Below, piece by piece: positions 1 to 11,020 of a DNA stretch of 64,000 bases. Position 1 is the stretch's first letter; every line of letters begins with the position of its first letter. Under the pieces are notes generated by a model. It saw only the letters and a list, made by a program, of their open reading frames with translations, was not told where the DNA came from and ran no database searches. Origin of the DNA: Okapia johnstoni (taxonomy: Eukaryota; Chordata; Mammalia; Artiodactyla; Giraffidae); the NCBI GenBank assembly GCA_024291935.2, contig CM044313.1, positions 80,599,001-80,663,000 of the forward strand. The letters are read 5' to 3'. A program made the translations under genes and the position numbers.

Positions 1-59
1 GTCAAGACGTTTAATTTGACTACCTAGCCAGAAGGAGAAAAAAAGAAATTAAGTATCAA

Positions 60-256
60 GGTTTCCTGGATCAGATGGTAAAGAATCTGCCTATAATACA
101 GGGGACCCAGGTTCGATCCCTCAGTTGGGAAGATCCCATGGAGAAGGGAATGGCGACTTACTCCAGTATTCTTGCCTGGAGAATCCCATGGACAGAGGAG
201 CCTGGTGGACTACAGTCCATGGGATCGCAAAGAATCAGACATGACTGAGCAACTCA
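60..256 (+). mobile_element. Bov-tA SINE, near complete
   Basis: A tRNA-derived head (GGTAAAGAATCTGCC, then a B-box-like GGTTCGATCC) is followed by the Bov-tA body (GGAGAAGGGAATGGCGACTT, CCAGTATTCTTGCCTGGAGA) and the BovB-shared tail ending CATGACTGAGCAAC. The copy is only mildly diverged. The 67-codon open frame over it is translated SINE and not a gene. Confidence 0.93.
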
Positions 257-292
257 TACACATACATACACACACACACAAACAAACACACT
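255..292. repeat. CA-rich microsatellite tail
   Basis: An imperfect CA run (CATACA units, then CACACACACA, then AAACAAACA) forms the 3' tail of the preceding Bov-tA. This is the usual seed for SINE-linked microsatellites and a likely polymorphic site. Confidence 0.85.
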
Positions 293-939
293 TTAAGGTT
301 TCCAAACACTACAGTGATTCCCTCCCAACTCGACTAGGACTTGGGGCCATGGGTAAGCGTCTGGGTTTGAGTTAGGAAGGTGGTCAGGGTTAAGGGCTGG
401 GAAGTGGTACAGAATGTTATGTTCTTCCCATTTGTGATACTCCTTTGAAGCGTCCAACATTTTCAAGTTAACTGAAACTTTTCATTTTCTTCCAACTCCT
501 CATTCAAAGTAGAACAAGCTTAAGTAAAGGCTGGCCTGTCACTGCACAAAATTCAGTGCTTAACTCCCTCCTCTCCACCCCCTTCATGGTACAGTTACAG
601 CCTCTACCGCCTCTGAAAGGGCCACAGGAGTGAAGCATACTGAAGCACAGCTCATATTCCAGATGCCATTCATTCCCTATTTATTTTTCTCAGTGTGTTT
701 TTCCCCCCTCGTAGATTCACAGGGCAATGAGGGAAACATGCAAGAAACAACAAAACCTCCCTCATCAAATACTTCATTCCTCAGGAAGCCACTCAAAACA
801 GTGAAAGACTCTCCCCAGGTCCTCGTGGGACCCAGTGATTCCAATCTGGAGCTGGAAAAGTCTTAAGAAACAACCTCATTTAGGAGGGATCTGTGGTGCC
901 TTTAGAAACTGAAGGTAAATTTTTGGAATGACAGTATAT
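266..939. other. Unique non-coding stretch
   Basis: No repeat or gene recognised. An open frame at 630-866 (78 codons, starting MKHTEAQ) has no domain, signal or codon bias that I can see and is treated as chance. Confidence 0.5.
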
Positions 940-951
940 CTGTACTTTTTT

Positions 952-1084
952 TTTTTTAAGTTTACTTGGCTGTGGCAGATCTTAGGTGCCTCCTGCAGGA
1001 TCTAGTTCCCTAACCAGGGGATTGAACCCAGGCCCCCTGCATTGGGATTGCAGAGTCTTCATCACTGGACCACCAGCCAAGTCC
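952..1084 (-). mobile_element. CHR-type SINE (tRNA-Glu derived), with target-site duplication
   Basis: Antisense hallmarks are a poly-T start, CTAGTTCCCTAACCAGGGG, ATTGAACCCAGGCCCCCTGC and the end CACTGGACCACCAG. It is flanked by a perfect 12-bp direct repeat CTGTACTTTTTT at 940-951 and 1085-1096, the footprint of L1-type target-primed insertion. Confidence 0.9.
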
Positions 1085-1096
1085 CTGTACTTTTTT

Positions 1097-2004
1097 CTGG
1101 AAAGAAAGTTCCTATTTTCATCAGATTCTGCAAAGGCATTGTCACCCTTCAAAAGGTAAGACTATGGATCTAGTCAGAGCCCCTCACTTGCCAGAGAGAT
1201 GGAACCTCAAAGTGAAGAAACCTGTCTGCATTCCGCACACCTCTGTATGATAAAATTCAGAACCAAAAGTCAGACTGATGGGTGAATGCCTTTTCCACTG
1301 CCCTACAACTTTGACACTAAAACCTGAAAGTAAACTCCTGGGCTAAAACATGGCATGAACTTGATCTCTTCCATCCTGAAACCTGGAAAGTGTTATGTTT
1401 AGGTCAAAAATGACAGAAAAATCTATGTGCAAGTTCTCGTCACCTGGAAAGCACTCAAGAAATGGAAGGTCAAGCCTCAGCTGAGAAAGTGAGAACAGGA
1501 GAACAGGAACGGTGGTCAGATGCTGACCACAGTTGATCACTACCTTTCAAAAGCCTTTCAAGGTCATCATATTCGACCACCATCTTTATTCTGAACTAAA
1601 CTGATCTGAGGAAACAGATGGCATGGTGGGGGGTGGGGTAAGAAATGCAGGCAACTGAATGGCTGGACTCATTCCTCTTGAGGTCTTTGTTGCCACCTCC
1701 AGAAGTGGTCCAGTGGCTCCCTGGTTTCTAATTTGTTAATTTTTGCCTTTCATTATTGCTGCTGCCCTTCATCAGGGCCCTTTGGACTGGTCACAAAGCA
1801 CCTCAATGACATTAATCTGGAGGCCACACCATTCCTGTGGCCTCCCTGTGGTCCCTTTCAATCTTCCCAGCCTCAGCAGGAGTGACAGAATGTCTGTTGC
1901 CTTGGAAACCGCACACACTGTAATTACACCTTGTTAATTGCCATGTACTTAACCTCAGAGAAGGCTCAGCTGGTACCTGAACGGCAAACTGTAAACTCTA
2001 AGGA
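1097..2004. other. Unique non-coding stretch
   Basis: No repeat or gene recognised. A lone plus-strand donor-like AAAAG/GTAAG occurs at 1151-1160 but has no coding frame or acceptor around it. A short G-rich run lies at 1626-1638. Confidence 0.5.
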
Positions 2005-2155
2005 CAGTGCTTCTGGAAGGTGGCCCCCTGATTTTATCTGAATCAGAAGGATCTGGGGACAGTTTGCTGAATGCAAAATTCCCCGGAAATTGAATCTCAT
2101 GGGCAGGGCCTAGGAATCTGCTTGATTGACTCTGGCATACAAGTTTGAGAAGTTA
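2005..2155 (+). mobile_element. MER5A-like non-autonomous hAT-Charlie element
   Basis: Diverged match to the MER5A layout: a CAGTG..TTCT start, a central ATGCAAAATTCC, GGGCAGGGCCTAGGAATCTG, and the end AAGTTTGAGAAGTT. This is an ancient eutherian DNA transposon fossil of normal length. The family call rests on remembered consensus structure. Confidence 0.65.
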
Positions 2156-3687
2156 CAAATGAGGTATGTGGAACTGCAAATATACTTATCAAAGCTGTGC
2201 TGGTTTATGAAACAGCCCATGTCAGAGCAACCATCTTTTGATGAATCCAACTAGAAACCATGACAAGCAGATGATCCCATCCTGACACCGGCTCATGGTT
2301 CTCCAGCAAATGCAGCTAGAAGATGGAAATTGCCCTTGAAGTTCAATTCCTTCCACCCTCTGGGTAAAGTGCTAATAACCAAGAAAACAGGGCAAATCCA
2401 TGCACCAGGAAAAGAAGCAAAGAGAAACCTAGCCTTGGATAACCCACAAACTGTGTAACCCACCAAGGTGGAACCAAAGCATTCTTTCAGGCAAGAACAC
2501 AATGTCTCAGGCAAAGTTGGGTCAGATTTTTGTTTGAGGTCATGGGGCGCGTAGGGCCGGGGATGGGGGATGGGGGAGCGTGTTTCATGGGTATGGGTGC
2601 TAGTAGTTTGGTGTGTTTGACTTTGTCTCCCCCCAACCCCTCAGCATGGCAGTGAGAAGTATGCAAAGGCTCATTTAAAGAGGATTAAGTAAATAAAGCA
2701 AGTTATTCCAAAAACTCCCAGGGGGAGGTATTAGCTGTGAAAATGAATGCTTTCCTGGAAGCTCTGGGTGTTTGAGAGCTGGGTGGTCCAAGGGTATAAC
2801 TCTGGGATGACAGAGATGGAGGCCAAGGGTAAAAAGGTTCCGAAACCCACAAAATAGTAACTAGAAACAAGAACTGTAGCTGGGGATAATTGAAGTTAGT
2901 AACAAATCACTGTTTTCCGGGAATTGGTAAAAGGACCTAACTCCAGGACCTAATCTTGGAAGTCAGGACTTGTGGGAAGTCACCTGGGCTCCCTTTGCCT
3001 CAGTACCCCCTCTTCCCCAAGAGGACCCACAAGTCAATCGTGACTTGCCTTCCTTAGGTCAGCTAGAATCTTTCGGCTCCAATTCCCAGATTCAAACTTC
3101 CAAAGCCTAGACTGGATAAAGTGACATCTATCAACTTAGTGAAGCTACACTAAGAGCAGTTCTTGGAAAAGTAACTTAAGGTGTTTAGGTCAAAAGAGCT
3201 GCAATAAAGCTGAATTAGCTGCATGGGACTCTAATTTGGATGGTTCAAAAAGAGAAGGGCATGTTTCACATATACAGGAAAAGATATTTGAATTAAATTC
3301 TCTCATTTCAAGCAGAAAAAAGCCTGTCTACCCACTAAGCAGAAATGTTGGTCAGTTTACTCCATGCTCAACCCAAAATAAGTCATCAAGCATTTCTCCG
3401 TTGCCAGTTACCACGTTATGTCACTCCATCAATGAGGATGGAACAGGGCAGGGAGGTACAGACTTGTTGCCCTCTCATCTGATAGATTAGATCCAACAAA
3501 CAGCGTTTATTAATCCATTTTCCCTTTAAAAATAATGTAACTCTCAACCAAAGCTTAACATGAACTGCCCTTATCGAATAGAATTTCTAGCCTGAATCAA
3601 AAAGCCTTGATGTTAGCCTATAGAGCTATACTGTTAGACTTCTTTGAGTATTAAAAATGACGTAACAGATCTAGAATTTTCCTTTTA
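2156..3687. other. Unique non-coding stretch
   Basis: Nothing gene-like. It contains a G-run cluster at 2544-2576 (listed separately). Open frames at 2293-2514 and 3236-3490 show no recognisable protein features. Confidence 0.5.
2544..2576 (+). other. Potential G-quadruplex
   Basis: Five G runs of 3-5 bases lie within 33 bases (2544-2547, 2554-2556, 2559-2562, 2565-2569, 2572-2576) with loops of 2-6 bases. This fits the standard intramolecular G4 pattern. It is isolated from any promoter. Confidence 0.6.
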
Positions 3688-3818
3688 GGGTGATGAAAAT
3701 GTTCTGCATTTACTGCCATGATGGCTCTACAACCTGTGAACACACCAAAAACTGATCGACTGTACCATTCAAATGGGTAAATTGAATAGGATGTGACTTA
3801 TCTCAACAAAGATGTTAA
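3688..3818 (+). mobile_element. Old L1M 3' end fragment
   Basis: Matches the terminal 3' UTR of ancient mammalian L1: GGTGATGAAAATGTTCT, then a diverged ACTGTACCATTCAAATGGGT, then CTCAACAAAGATGTTAA. No poly-A tail survives. Confidence 0.75.
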
Positions 3819-4226
3819 TTCTTTAGCTGTTATTTTTTCTAATAGTTTAATAAACTTCATTACCTTCTCCAATCTGTAGAGCTAGGAAAATTTCAGGTTG
3901 AGAACCTCTGGATTGGTTGAAAATGAATTTTGAATGAACAAAGGTTAATAAACAGTGCCCTTAGGGCTAAAAGGTTCCTTGCTCCTAGATTCTCTTTAGC
4001 TATTTCTCTACCACGAGCACCTCCAAATGAAACGGTTAGAAAAAAAGTTCCTCTCTTCTATAGCCAAACCACTCTTTCTCCCACTCACCCCCACTTCCAC
4101 CCCTACATGTGACCCAATGGTTATTTCATAAGACAATGCTGACAATTATGTCAGCATGTAAGGGCCCCCTTGGAGCCCCAGCCAGGTATTTGGATTCTGT
4201 AATCAGAAGTGAGGCTCAGAATTGTG
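3819..4226. other. Unique non-coding stretch
   Basis: No repeat or gene recognised. Confidence 0.45.
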
Positions 4227-4358
4227 TTTTTTTGTGTGTTTGTTTTTTGGTCATGGTCCACAGCATGTGGGATCTTAGTTCCTTGACCAGGGATTGAACT
4301 CATACCTCCTGAACTGGAAGTGCAGAGTCTTAACCACTGGACTGCCAAGGAGGTCTCT
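4227..4358 (-). mobile_element. CHR-type SINE
   Basis: Antisense copy: T/GT-rich tail, CATGTGGGATCTTAGTTCC, TTGACCAGGGATTGAACTCA, and the end TTAACCACTGGACTGCCAAG. Two overlapping short open frames come from it. Confidence 0.88.
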
Positions 4359-5850
4359 TGTAATTTTTTTTTTAACTCACAAGGTGACTTGGATGCTCAA
4401 TGAGATTGGGAACCACTGTTCTATACCTATCATACCACCTTAACATATCTATACTTGGCACTTTCATTAAAAATAATTTAGAGACACTGCATAAGTACAT
4501 ATGATAGATCAGTATTTCTGAACACTGACTGAATCTTTCGAACTATTGTGGGTGGATGAGAGGGGAGCCTTCTACATTAAAAGCCAAGAGAGAAACTAGC
4601 TGGTTACCACGGCCACTAAGAAACAATAACTCACAAAGGCAAATGACAGCTGTACACACATGTACCTTTTCCTGAATCACAGGGATGTATTAGCATCCAA
4701 GATGCCATACCCCAGGATTCAAGGGCCGTGGTTTAAAATAGTTCCCTCTGAGTCACCACAGCACCAGAGGACCAGAGTGAATAACACTGTCCTTGCTCTA
4801 ACTAATCCCTCCGTCATGGAATGTGAGATACTTCCTCAGAATCTTCAGCAACACCAGAACACTAAACGTGCACCCCCAGACAGGCTTCGAGAATTTTTCT
4901 TCCAAGCGAAAAGTACATGAGACTTAAAATCCAAACCACTGGAGATGACATTGAACAAATGCAAGACACTGAAATTAAAATACTTCTCTCTTGCTCAGCA
5001 TTTACCTCTTCTCCCCTGAGTACCTGCTTCTGCAATCATCTCCAACAAACACGGAATTTTAACCCAAAGCTGTATGAATGCTCAAGGCGGCAAAACAAAT
5101 ACATGCTGTAAAAGGTCTCCCCAAATAAAGAAGTCCCTGACAACAGAGCCTGTCCTGCCATCTAAACCGCCCTGGGGGCAGAAGCTGCTTTAAGACTTTG
5201 CCTCCTGGATGGAAATCTCTGAGGGCTAGGAAAAATCAGAGAAGTCTTCACCACAGAGGTAGGGGTCTGAGTGTCTCTAAAGGAAACTCAGGACCTGGGC
5301 AAGCTGACGAGAAGAGGGCTCCTTGTTGGGCCTTTCTTACAAGACGGGGCACAGCCATCCCAGGTGAAGGTCAAATACCGGTCCAAACTCTGCCAGCAGT
5401 CCTTGAAGCTTCTCTTGGGAGGCTGAACGGGCGTGGTGGGAACTGATGCAAACTGCTCTCTGAAGAAAGACTCTCCCCCAGTCTCCATTCCCTGACCCTT
5501 TTAGACCCCGGATATAAGCAAGGGGTTCAAGAGTCCCAATTGCCAGTTTTTCTGGCAAATTTGAAAATGTACATCTCAGGCTATTTACATTGGAACAGAG
5601 GATTTTCAGGGTAGAGTTTTTGTTTTGCTTATTACTTGGGTGCTAGCCATTGGTATAAAAATCAATAAATGTTTCCTGAAAGAATGTGCAGGACAGAGAT
5701 ACAGGTTAGGTGCCTGGGTAGACTGTAGACTTCATCTTTGACCTCAGCAAGGCTTTTTTTGGTCCTAAATGGACTGGGTTAGCTGCAATGGGATTAAGTA
5801 AATGCCATGATCAGTTTTCACATGTACATATGAAAGCACTACGTTTTAAA
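4359..5850. other. Unique non-coding stretch
   Basis: About 1.5 kb with no recognised repeat. Overlapping open frames on both strands at 5198-5558 reflect locally raised GC. None shows a known domain. Confidence 0.5.
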
Positions 5851-6620
5851 ACACCACCCTTATGGCAGAAAGTGAAGAAGAACTAGAGAGCCTCTTGATG
5901 AAAGTGAAAGAGGAGAGTAAAAAAGTTGGCTTAAAGCTCAACGTTCAGAAAACTAAGATCATGGCATCTGGTCCCATCACTTCATGGGAAATAGTTGGGG
6001 AAACAGTGCAAACAGTGTCAGACTTTATTTTGGGGGGCTCCAAAATCACTGCTGATGGTGATTGCAGCCCTGAAATTAAAAGATGCTTACTCCTTGGAAA
6101 GAAGGTTATGGCCAACCTAGATAGCATATTTAAAAGCAGAGACATTACTTTGCCAACAAAAGTCCGTCTAGTCAAGGCTATGGTTTTTCTAGTGGTCACG
6201 TATGGATGTGCGAGTTGGAAGGTGAAGAAAGCTGAGCGCTGAAGAATTGATGCTTTTGAACTGTGGTGTTGGAGAAGACTCTGGAGAGTCCCTTGGACTG
6301 CAAGGAGATCCAATCAATCCATCCTAAAGGAGATCAGTCCTGGGTGTTCATTGGAAGGACTGATGTTGAAGCTGAAACTCCAATACTTTGGCCACCTCAT
6401 GCGAAGAGTTGACTCATTGGAAAAGACCCTAATGCTGGGTAGGATTGGGGGCAGGAGGGGAAGGGGATGACAGAGGATGAGATGGTTGGATGGCATCAAT
6501 GACTCGATGGACATGGGTTTGGGTAGTCTCCAGGAGTTGGTGATGGACAGAGAGGCCTGGCGTGATGTAATTCATGGGGTCGCAAAGAGTCGGACACGAC
6601 TGAGCGACTGAACTGAAATG
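5851..6620 (+). mobile_element. BovB (RTE) LINE, 5'-truncated 3' portion
   Basis: Covers the part of the BovB ORF just downstream of the reverse-transcriptase catalytic box: residues LMAESEEELESLLMKVKEES, then QKTKIMASGPITSWE, then the ITADGDCSPEIK region and PTKVRLVKAMVF. It continues to the family 3' tail ending GACTGAGCGACTGAACTGAA. The frame 5862-6242 is open for 126 codons and breaks at TGA 6240-6242, where BovB would have CGA. A second CGA-to-TGA lies at 6468-6470. Non-functional: it lacks the endonuclease and most of the RT. Confidence 0.96.
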
Positions 6621-6997
6621 AAGTTTTAAAAAAACCCAAACCACCATCTCATTTGGCCTATGAATCTTATCAGGTTGCTCCCCTTTGTTCCATATGCCTC
6701 CCTCTCTTCTCTCCGAGCTATGTACCCCCTGCAGCATCTCCCTAATCACATGCTGGGCTTAGTCAAGGGAGCTGACTATTTGAATAATGGAATGTAAGAG
6801 TCAACAGAGAGCAAGGACCAGCTGCTAAAATCCCAGGGGGCAAGTGCTTAGGAAAGAGATTTTATCAGCCTGATGCAAAGCAGGCCAAGGGCTCCCCCAG
6901 ATCTGCATGCCTGATCTATTATTTTTGCATGAGATTCTACCACTTCCAGGTAGGAACTTCTCAACAAGGAAAAAGTACATCCTAGCTGCACCAGATG
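6621..6997. other. Unique spacer
   Basis: Short AT/GC-mixed spacer between two BovB pieces. No feature recognised. Confidence 0.45.
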
Positions 6998-7249
6998 CTA
7001 AAGCTACAGCTCCAATACTCTTCCCACCTGATTCAAAGAACTGACTCATTGGAAAAGACCCTGACGCGGGGAAAGATTGATGGAAAGAGAAGGGGATGAG
7101 AGGATGAGATGGTTGCATGGCATCACCAACTCAGTGGACATGAGTTTGAGCAAGCTCCAGGAGATGGTGAAGGACAGGGAAGCCTGGCGAGCTGCAGTCC
7201 ATGGGGTCACAAAAAGTCGGACATGACTGAGTGACTAAACTGAACTGAG
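6998..7249 (+). mobile_element. BovB 3' tail fragment
   Basis: Starts within the C-terminal BovB coding region (CTCCAATACTCTTCCCACCT; GACTCATTGGAAAAGACCCT) and runs to GTCGGACATGACTGAGTGAC. It has a small deletion near 7100 relative to the other copies here. Confidence 0.93.
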
Positions 7250-7344
7250 CAACACCCAAGTGTTCACCTCTGACCTCAGCAGGACTTTCTCCATGGTCTA
7301 CACTGAGCGGAAGTTCACTGAGGCTGACAGAAAGGATGGGTGAA

Positions 7345-7565
7345 CAAGCATTCACGCTAAGTCGCTTCACTCCTGTCCGAGTCTGTGTGACCCTATGGAC
7401 TGTAGCCTGCCAGGCTCCTCTGTCCGTGGGATTCTCCAGGCAAGAATACTGCAGTGGGTTGCCATGCCCTCCTCCAGGGGATCTTCCTGACCCAAGGATC
7501 GAACCCGTCTCTTAGGTATCCTGCATTGGTAGGCAGGTTCTTTACTACTCAGTACCATCTGAACA
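7345..7565 (-). mobile_element. Bov-tA SINE, near complete
   Basis: Antisense: CTAAGTCGCTTCACTCCTGT, TGGACTGTAGCCTGCCAGGC, CTCCAGGGGATCTTCCTGAC, and the head TTGGTAGGCAGGTTCTTTAC. Slightly degraded at the tRNA-like end. Confidence 0.92.
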
Positions 7566-7736
7566 AGCACTGGGTATCAAATTGGAAGCACAAAGATACA
7601 ACAGATATTTCATTGTGGCCAGGCCAAGATGCACAATTTCAAAGGATTTAGCTGAAAACTGGTAACAGGACTCTTGAACTCTCACTCACAACCAGGGTTC
7701 AAATGGGTCAGAGCATATGGAGATTGGGGGAGGTTC

Positions 7737-7855
7737 TTTTTCCACTCCAGTATTCTTTCCTGGAGAATCCCAGGGACAGAGCAGCCTTTGGGCTGCCATC
7801 TATGGGGTTGCACAGAGTAAGACACGACTGAAGCGACTTAGCAGCAGCAGCAGCT
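7737..7855 (+). mobile_element. Bov-tA SINE, 3' half with AGC tail
   Basis: Begins inside the body (CCACTCCAGTATTCTTTCC) and ends GACACGACTGAAGCGACTTA followed by a short (GCA)n run. The tRNA-like head is missing. Confidence 0.88.
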
Positions 7856-8298
7856 TTCTTGGGAAGGAATGATGCAATGATTCCCACCAGGCCTACTCAA
7901 CCTAATGAGAAAGACCTACAGGACCACTTAGAGAGACTAGACAGGGGTCTGATCCTCGCCTGGAAAATCTACAAGTTTGGAGAGAAACTGGCCTAAGTTC
8001 TGAGGGTGGGAATGAAGGCATGGTAGCTGCTGGGCTGTGATCAGCCTGATGCTGAAGTTTATCTGTGCATAGATGTCTGTCTCTTGTAAACCTGACCCAG
8101 GCAATTCATGGAAGGGTAGTAAGCTGTCTTGGATTCTAACAGAGTGGATTACAGGGTGAAGAGGGCAGAGAGAGGCCAAGTCCCAGACAGAAAAGCAACA
8201 AAGCAGAACCTGCAAGACAAGAACCAGAGAGGTCCCTAGTGACAGTCCAGGAGCAGAACCAGGAAGAAAGAGGGATCTTCCAAGGCCTCCTCTGCTGG
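7856..8298. other. Unique non-coding stretch
   Basis: No repeat recognised. A 92-codon antisense frame at 7937-8215 has no family features. Confidence 0.45.
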
Positions 8299-8980
8299 TT
8301 GGCTAGGACTCTGTAACCAAGTGTCCCATCTGGTGGCATATGCAACAGAAATCTGTATCCTCACCATTCTGGGCGCTAGAAGTCCAAGACAACAGTAACA
8401 GCAAAGCCAATTCTGATTTATTCTGAGGCCTCTTGGACTGCAAGGAGATTAAACCAGTCCATCCTAAAGGAAATCAGTCCTGAATATTCATTGGATGGAC
8501 TGAAGCTGAAACTCTAATACTTTGTCCACCTGATGCGAAGTGCTGACTCATTTGAAAAGACCCTGATGCTGGGAAAGATTGAAGGCAGGAGGAAAAGGGG
8601 ACGACATAGGATGAGATGGTTGGATGGCATCACCAACTCAATGGACATGAGTTTGAGTAAGCTCTGGGAGTTGGTGATGGACAGGGAAGTCCGGCATGCT
8701 GCAGTCCATGGGGTTGCAAACAGTCAGACATAACTGAGCGACCGAACTGAACTTAGGCCTCTCTCCCTGGTTGTAGATGGCTTCCTTCTCCCTTGATGTT
8801 CAGGATGCCTTCCTCTTTGTGTGCCTTTATCCTGATGTCTTTTTATAAGGACACCGGTCACTCCCATATAATCTCATTTATCTTAATCACATCTTTAAAG
8901 GCCCTACCTCCACATAGGGTCCCAGAGGTTAGGACTTTAACATATGAATTTTAGGAGCACATGGTCCAACCTAAAATACT
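8299..8980 (-). mobile_element. MaLR (MLT1-type) LTR, split by BovB
   Basis: Old ERVL-MaLR LTR in antisense. The left part (8299-8425) holds a degraded TGGTGGCATATGCAACAGAA and GCTAGAAGTCCAAGACAA. The right part (8755-8980) holds CTTTTTATAAGGACACCGGT, TTTAAAGGCCCTACCTCCAC and TTAGGACTTTAACATATGAA. The two parts abut once the BovB insertion is removed. No viral gene is present. The MLT1 subfamily is unresolved. Confidence 0.8.
8434..8754 (+). mobile_element. BovB 3' tail nested in MaLR LTR, with TSD
   Basis: 5'-truncated BovB starting GGACTGCAAGGAGATTAAAC and ending GAGCGACCGAACTGAACTT. It is bounded by a perfect 8-bp direct repeat AGGCCTCT (8426-8433 and 8755-8762) that belongs to the host LTR. 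The C-terminal frame is open across the CGA codon that is a stop in three other copies here (frame 8533-8733). Confidence 0.94.
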
Positions 8981-10384
8981 TCCTCAAAGAGCAAGAATCA
9001 GCTCAAAATACCTGTCAGGATTAGAGTGCAGAGCACCGTCTTCCTGTGTCCCATCAAGTAAGGACTTTCTCATTCTTCTTACCTCTCATCTCCCCCTCCT
9101 GTCTCCAGTTTACATTGCAACCCTGGAGGGGTCACAAACCATGACAGTTAGATAAAGGAAGTAGAGTAACGGGAGAAAATGGAGAGAGAGAAAAAGAAAG
9201 ATATTTTCTTTTAAATTGAATTTGAAATTTTTATTTTAAACCAGGCATTCCAAGCTCTCAATTAAGAGTATTTAGCAACTGAAATTGACTGTAGAAGTTT
9301 TTAAAAATCTAATCAGAAAAGTTATAGATTTCACCCAGAGACATGAGATAGACTAACCTCTCTGAATAAATTTTAAAGAGTCAGTAGGATGCAAAACAAA
9401 GCTGCTTTGTGATCACATTTTAGGTGTCTTATTTATTCAGCAGACCAGATACATATAAATAAATAAATGAATGACTCAACAAACATGCAAACTTTACTAA
9501 GCATTAATTATGAGCTGAGTGCTTTCATATATTAACTAAGGTGCAGGTGAGTTAAAAGATTACCCAAAGGATTAAGAAGAGGGAAAGGTAAGAGGGAGAA
9601 AAAAAGACATAGGCAGTAGCTTCATTCTGGCGATGAATCCTTCCTAAAATACTGTAATATCCCACACCCTCCCCCCAAAAATGACCACACTCTTTTAAAA
9701 CCATAAATCCCATCCATTTAATGTACCATAATGATCATGAAGTGAAACTCTTAAGAACATTAATCTCCCTCCCTATATTCACAATTTGCCTTTATTAGGG
9801 GATGACATTTCTTTTGAGAAACAAATAACATCATTCTTCTTTAAAAATAAAATCTGCCATCAATGAGGACCGATCTTGGTCCATGAATCAGTCAGAGCCA
9901 CCAGCACTGATATAAAACTGTTCGGGGCTCTGGCAACATTACTATCTGGGCTGTCAAATATGCTGCTCACATGCTCCGATAAACCTACCAAAGAAAAGCC
10001 CCAAGGTTACCTCATGCCCTAAATCCATCCAATTTAAAAAGCATGGGCTTAATCAAAACAAGCTACCTCTGGAATACAAAAATCACTCCAGGACTAAGAA
10101 ACACCATGTGATTATCCCTCCTTTTGAGGTTATTTTTAAGCTGATCTCTAAAATGCCGTTTCCAGGGTGTATTTCCAAATCTTTGATGTTGGTGTCAACA
10201 GCTTTATCAAGACCTAACACTGTGTTCATCTCTCAAGCAAAAAAGCTGCCCTGCACACATCTAGTAATCAAACTCAAACAGCAAGGGGTATGTGCTAAGT
10301 GCCTTACCATCTCCATCACAAGTCCATTTCTCAGCTTTCCCCCACCTTAAAATCCAAAAGAATCATTCAAGTTTAAAAAGACAG
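8981..10384. other. Unique AT-rich stretch
   Basis: Nothing gene-like over 1.4 kb. Contains a short (AAAT)n run at 9455-9470. Confidence 0.5.
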
Positions 10385-11020
10385 GGCCACTCCTCAAATG
10401 TTACTGGTGAACATATAAAACGTGGAAAGTGCAAAGTCACTGCGGCAAGAAGTTTAGCAGCTTAAGTTAAATATACATTTTCCATTCAACCTGGCAATTA
10501 CACGATGTGCCTTGCCGAAAGAAATGAAAACGTGTCCACAGAGATGGACACATGAATGTTTACAGCAGCAGTATTCATAAGCGTGAAAAAGGAGAAACAA
10601 CTGAAACATCCACCAGCTAGGTAAACAAAACATGGCATTTCCATACAGGGGAAGGCAGACTCTCCAGGACCAAAAAGGAATGAAGGGTTGATACATGCAA
10701 CGCAAAACCATTGCACCAAGTGAAGGTCAGACACAGAGACCACACAGTGTAAGATTTCATCTGTATGACATTGTCTGGAACTGGCAAATTTATAGACAGG
10801 AAGTAGATTAGCAGTCGCCTAGGGCTGGGGATGATAAGGAGGAATTGCAAATGAGCATGAGGGCTCTTTGGGGGCGGGGTGAGAGAAATGTTTTAAAACT
10901 CAATTGTGGTGATGATTCCACAGCTCTGTAAATTTATGAAAAATTGAGCAGTACTGTATACTAAAAATGGTAAATTTTGTGGAATGTAAATCATACCTCG
11001 ATGAAGCTGTTTTTAACAAG
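10385..11020 (+). mobile_element. Old L1M 3' end (ORF2 end plus 3' UTR)
   Basis: Ordered old L1 landmarks: a diverged TTTAGCAGCTTAAGTTAAA, CATGAATGTTTACAGCAGCA, AAAAAGGAATGAAGGGTTGA, GACAGGAAGTAGATTAGCAG, GGGCTGGGGATGATAAGGAG, and the end AAAAATGGTAAATTTTGTGG. Heavily diverged and coding nothing. Confidence 0.85.

Noticed and set aside
60..140. tRNA gene from B-box-like GGTTCGATCC
   Set aside because: It belongs to the tRNA-derived head of Bov-tA, lacks a cloverleaf, and recurs in every SINE here.
1151..1160. AAAAG/GTAAG donor-like site as an exon end
   Set aside because: Single isolated motif. No coding frame or partner acceptor seen.
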